8,178 nucleotides of DNA from positions 1-8,178 of the forward strand of contig CABUWD010000091.1 in the NCBI GenBank assembly GCA_902495155.1, given 5' to 3'. Under the pieces are notes generated by a model. That model worked only from the letters and a program-made list of their open reading frames with translations. It was not told where the DNA came from and did not search any database. Positions 5,817 to 8,178 of the stretch are shown in pieces. Within the stretch, counting starts at the first letter, position 1; every line of letters begins with the position of its first letter. The position numbers and the translations under genes are program-made. Source of the DNA: an uncultured Collinsella sp. (lineage in GTDB: Bacteria; Actinomycetota; Coriobacteriia; Coriobacteriales; Coriobacteriaceae).

Positions 5817-6662
5817 TTAGATGTAGAGGATGAACTTGCGCTCGGACTTATGGAACACGGTGTAGCCAATAACAAGCGCAAGAACCGCCCAAGCGACGCA
5901 CATACCAAACGTCATAAGCGAGGGCGTCGTCTGGAACAGAAAGATATCGCGCATAAACTGCAGGTAGTTGAACATGGGGTTCGCATACATCAAGATACGC
6001 ACGAGATGCGGCATTTGCGCAATATAGTCAGTCGTCCAGAAGATGGGCGTAATGTAAGTCCACGCCGTAATGATGACGCTCCATAAATGCATAACGTCGC
6101 GGAAAAAGACCGTAAGGGCAGAGAGCATCATGCCCAGGCCCATGCAGAAGCACATAAGCAGCAGCAGGCAAACCGGCAGCAGAATCAGGTGCCAAGAAGG
6201 CATAACGCGGAACCACAGCATGACGATGGCGACGGCAACCAGCGAGAAGGCAAAGTTGACTAGCGAGAAGAGCACCTTCTGCACCGGGAAGACCCAGCGG
6301 TGCACCTTAACCTTCTTGAGCAAAGGGGCAGCACCCACGATCGACGTCAGGGCCTGGTTCGTAGACTCGGACATGACGGCAAAGGTAATGTTACCCACGA
6401 TCAAGTACAGCGGGTACATCTCGGGCGTCATTGAGCCATTGCGGCCCTGGCCAAAAATCGTCGAGAACACGATGGCCATGACGATCATCATCAGCAACGG
6501 ATTGAGCACCGACCATGCGACACCCAGAACGCTACGGCGATACTTGATCTTAAAATCCTTGGTAACCAGCTGACGAAGGATAAACGCATCCTTCTCAAAT
6601 TCGTTCTTAGCAAACGTCGCAGGCAGACTGCGAGTTTCTTGTTGCTTTGTCTGATCCGACAC
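5817..6662 (-). CDS. ABC-2 type permease for polysaccharide / teichoic acid export (Wzm/TagG type)
   Basis: The membrane half of the exporter, partner of the ATPase whose SD overlaps this stop codon. With the start at GTG 6662 the protein is 281 residues, normal for the family. After a polar N-terminal tail, the cytoplasmic amphipathic segment and first helix carry the family motif KIKYRRSVLGVAW (38-50) then NPLLMMIVMAIVF. Hydrophobic helices follow at about 53-70, 83-97, 131-150, 157-183, 190-210 and 251-270, ending in a charged tail HKSERKFILYI. The GTG is chosen because aaggag (6676-6671) lies eight bases before it; an in-frame ATG at 6725 would add 21 poorly family-like residues across the promoter. 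The -10 box TATACT lies upstream at 6707-6702. Confidence 0.92.
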   Translation of the reverse strand: MSDQTKQQETRSLPATFAKNEFEKDAFILRQLVTKDFKIKYRRSVLGVAWSVLNPLLMMIVMAIVFSTIFGQGRNGSMTPEMYPLYLIVGNITFAVMSESTNQALTSIVGAAPLLKKVKVHRWVFPVQKVLFSLVNFAFSLVAVAIVMLWFRVMPSWHLILLPVCLLLLMCFCMGLGMMLSALTVFFRDVMHLWSVIITAWTYITPIFWTTDYIAQMPHLVRILMYANPMFNYLQFMRDIFLFQTTPSLMTFGMCVAWAVLALVIGYTVFHKSERKFILYI

Positions 6663-6701
6663 GGATGCAACTCCTTTACTCGTAATCGTTGACAAACGAA
6701 C

Positions 6702-6707
6702 AGTATA
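6702..6707 (-). promoter_or_regulatory. Putative -10 box for the ABC exporter operon
   Basis: TATACT on the minus strand, 39 bases before the GTG start of the permease. The -35 region at the expected distance is weak. Expected transcription start is near 6695, giving a short leader that carries the aaggag SD. Confidence 0.45.
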
Positions 6708-6763
6708 GACCCGACGGCCATGCAAACGATACGCGCAACAAAACTGGAGAACTAACCCACATC

Positions 6764-6792
6764 TTAGGATGCCAAGCCCAAACGGCTATACT
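6764..6792 (+). promoter_or_regulatory. Putative promoter for the glycosyltransferase gene
   Basis: TTAGGA (6764-6769, three of six matches to the consensus -35), a 17-base spacer, and TATACT (6787-6792) as -10. The start would be near 6799, giving a leader of about 24 bases with aaggag at 6811-6816. The same TATACT hexamer serves the divergent exporter operon. Confidence 0.5.
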
Positions 6793-6822
6793 TTCAAGGA
6801 TTGAATATATAAGGAGCATTTA

Positions 6823-7794
6823 GTGAATTCTGAATCCATCGCCGTCATCATCCCTTGCTACAACGAAGCGCTCACGATTGGTAAGGTCATCGACGACTTT
6901 CACCGCGAGCTTCCGCAAGCGACGGTCTATGTCTACGACAACAACTCATCGGACGATACCTCACGCATCGCTACCGAGCACGGCGCCACGGTCCGCTTTG
7001 AGCCCCGCCAGGGAAAGGGCAACGTGTGCCGCCAGATGTTTCGCGATATCGACGCCGATTGCTACCTGATGGTCGACGGAGACGACACCTACCCCGCCGA
7101 GGCGGCCAAAGCCCTCTGCGAGCCCATCCTTAACGGCACGGCCGACATGACCGTAGGCGACCGCCTTTCCAATGGGACCTATGCCGAGGAAAACAAGCGA
7201 GCCTTCCATGGTTTTGGCAACAACCTAGTTCGAGCCATGATCAAGTGGATCTATGGCTACAGCTTCGATGACGTCATGACCGGCTACCGCGCCATGAGCC
7301 GTCCCTTTGTCAAAACGTTCCCCGTGCTTTCCGAGGGATTTCAGATCGAAACCGAACTATCCATCCATGCCGTCGATCACCGCTGGCGTATCAAGGACGT
7401 GCCCATTGAGTACCGCGATCGTCCCGAAGGATCCGAGTCTAAGCTCAATACCGTGAGCGACGGCATTAAAGTCGTTGCGATGATCGGCACGCTGTTCAAG
7501 GACTACCGCCCGCTGAAGTTCTTCAGCCTCGTCGCGCTTCTGTTTGCGGTGATCGGCCTCGCCCTAGGCATGCCCATCGTTGTCGAGTATTTCCAGACCG
7601 GCCTCGTTCCGCGCTTCCCCACCGCCATGCTCGCCGCGTCGTTTATGTTCCTGTGCGGTCTGAGCCTTGCGACCGGCTTCATCCTCGATTCCGTGGCAAA
7701 GGTCGAAAAAAAGCAGTGGGAGGTCAACGTGTACAGCAAATACGCCTACGACGACCAGCCCGGCCACCCTACTTCCATGCCAAGCGAGAGGTAG
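6823..7794 (+). CDS. Membrane-anchored family 2 glycosyltransferase (polyprenol-phosphate sugar transferase-like)
   Basis: A 323-residue protein likely moving a sugar from a nucleotide donor to a lipid carrier or glycan at the inner face of the membrane. The GT-A domain starts immediately: AVIIPCYNEALTIGKVI (7-23), then VYDNNSSDDT (37-46), and the metal-binding motif MVDGDDTYP (83-91) with D85, D87 and D88. Downstream are TGYRAMSR (153-160) and GFQIETELS (172-180), seen in DPM-synthase-like enzymes. Two C-terminal hydrophobic helices, about 233-256 and 266-290, anchor it. Start GTG 6823 is supported by aaggag (6811-6816) six bases before. It is divergent from the exporter operon and convergent with the rml gene, consistent with surface-glycan synthesis. 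Donor and acceptor cannot be told from sequence. Confidence 0.92.
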   Translation: MNSESIAVIIPCYNEALTIGKVIDDFHRELPQATVYVYDNNSSDDTSRIATEHGATVRFEPRQGKGNVCRQMFRDIDADCYLMVDGDDTYPAEAAKALCEPILNGTADMTVGDRLSNGTYAEENKRAFHGFGNNLVRAMIKWIYGYSFDDVMTGYRAMSRPFVKTFPVLSEGFQIETELSIHAVDHRWRIKDVPIEYRDRPEGSESKLNTVSDGIKVVAMIGTLFKDYRPLKFFSLVALLFAVIGLALGMPIVVEYFQTGLVPRFPTAMLAASFMFLCGLSLATGFILDSVAKVEKKQWEVNVYSKYAYDDQPGHPTSMPSER

Positions 7795-7844
7795 ATCTTC
7801 CGCAAAATACTATTGGCACCACTGCGCAGATAGCCACCAACAAG

Positions 7845-7874
7845 AAAAGCCGCCGTTAAAGAACGGCGGCTTTT
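7845..7874. terminator. Bidirectional terminator between the convergent glycosyltransferase and rmlD genes
   Basis: A perfect 13-bp stem, aaaagccgccgtt (7845-7857) with its complement (7862-7874), and a four-base loop aaag. The A and T ends give a T run on either strand, so it serves both convergent genes. It begins 50 bases after the glycosyltransferase stop and 22 bases past the rmlD stop. Confidence 0.9.
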
Positions 7875-7896
7875 ACTCTCGAAAAGTTAATAGCGG

Positions 7897-8178
7897 CTAG
7901 AGCGTCTTGATGTACTCCCCCAGCTCTTCCTCCCAGTCGGGCATGTGGAAGCCGGCAGCCTCGAGCTTGGACAGGTCGAGCGCGGAGTGGACCGGGCGCG
8001 GGGCGACGGGGCCCTCGGCGCTCGCGTAGTAGTCGGCGGTCGATACCGGCACGACCCTGTCCCCGTTGCCGTTGGCGGCCTCGAAGACGGCGCGGGCGAT
8101 ATCGGCCCAGGACTTGACGGTGCCGGAGCCGGTGCAGTCGTAGGTGCCGTAGGGGGCGTGCGTCCCCAGCACGTGGAA
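7897..8178 (-). CDS. rmlD: dTDP-4-dehydrorhamnose reductase C-terminal part (RmlD/RfbD), 5' partial
   Basis: Reduces dTDP-4-dehydrorhamnose to dTDP-L-rhamnose with NAD(P)H, providing the activated sugar for rhamnose-containing surface glycans. Only 93 C-terminal residues are in the window, and the frame is open through the right edge (it begins FHVLGTHAPYGTY). Family features: GTVKSWADIARAVFE (SW near the start of the C-terminal substrate-binding region), VPVSTADY, RPVHSALDLSKL (the RPxxSxL motif), and a final MPDWEEELGEYIKTL. The catalytic YxxxK and the Rossmann motif are beyond the window. An in-frame GTG at 8172 is internal, not a start. In some relatives this domain is fused to the RmlC epimerase; that cannot be judged here. 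It is more G+C-rich than the exporter genes. Confidence 0.88.
   Translation of the reverse strand, partial: FHVLGTHAPYGTYDCTGSGTVKSWADIARAVFEAANGNGDRVVPVSTADYYASAEGPVAPRPVHSALDLSKLEAAGFHMPDWEEELGEYIKTL

Noticed and set aside
6663..6725. Longer permease starting at ATG 6725
   Set aside because: The 21 extra residues would span the -10 box and SD; GTG 6662 has aaggag at an eight-base spacing.
1..8178. CRISPR arrays, insertion sequences, integrase genes, long direct repeats
   Set aside because: None seen by reading both strands; the only palindromes are terminators and the tRNA.

Overview
The window reads as chromosomal DNA of a fairly high-G+C Gram-positive gut bacterium, most likely a Coriobacteriia member near Collinsella. 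That placement is an inference from gene content and style: a fused chorismate mutase-prephenate dehydratase, a fused shikimate dehydrogenase-shikimate kinase, C-rich codon choice, and a gut-Firmicutes-like hypothetical pair. No search could be run.

Layout. (1) 1-2864, plus strand: aromatic amino acid genes. pheA enters from the left edge (5' end missing), abuts the aroE-aroK fusion (pheA stop directly followed by the aroE ATG), and is followed by type II dehydroquinase aroQ. A terminator-like hairpin lies between the fusion gene and aroQ, and a strong hairpin ends the block. (2) 2950-4483, plus strand: a two-gene accessory cassette with its own -10 box and terminator. It encodes a DUF4869-like protein and a P-loop NTPase, overlapping by one base. 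Its codon use differs from the aro genes, and it is the best candidate for an undescribed system. (3) 4485-4831, minus strand: wreckage of an acyltransferase-3 membrane protein, with N- and C-terminal ends in different frames and the middle lost. (4) 4865-4983, minus strand: tRNA-Arg(UCU) with encoded CCA and a terminator. (5) 5038-6662, minus strand: a coupled ABC-2 permease and ATPase pair of the Wzm/Wzt (TagG/TagH) type for surface polysaccharide or teichoic acid export. (6) 6663-6822: a divergent promoter region. (7) 6823-7794, plus strand: a membrane-anchored family 2 glycosyltransferase. It ends at a bidirectional terminator shared with (8) 7897-8178, minus strand: the C-terminal end of a dTDP-4-dehydrorhamnose reductase (RmlD) running off the right edge.

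How the genes work together. The left block covers several steps from dehydroquinate to phenylpyruvate: dehydroquinase, shikimate dehydrogenase, shikimate kinase, then chorismate mutase and prephenate dehydratase. The right block is cell-surface glycan machinery: nucleotide-sugar synthesis (dTDP-rhamnose), glycosyl transfer onto a probable lipid carrier, and ABC export. The middle (about 2.9-4.9 kb) is a variable zone next to a tRNA gene, holding the cassette and the decayed acyltransferase.
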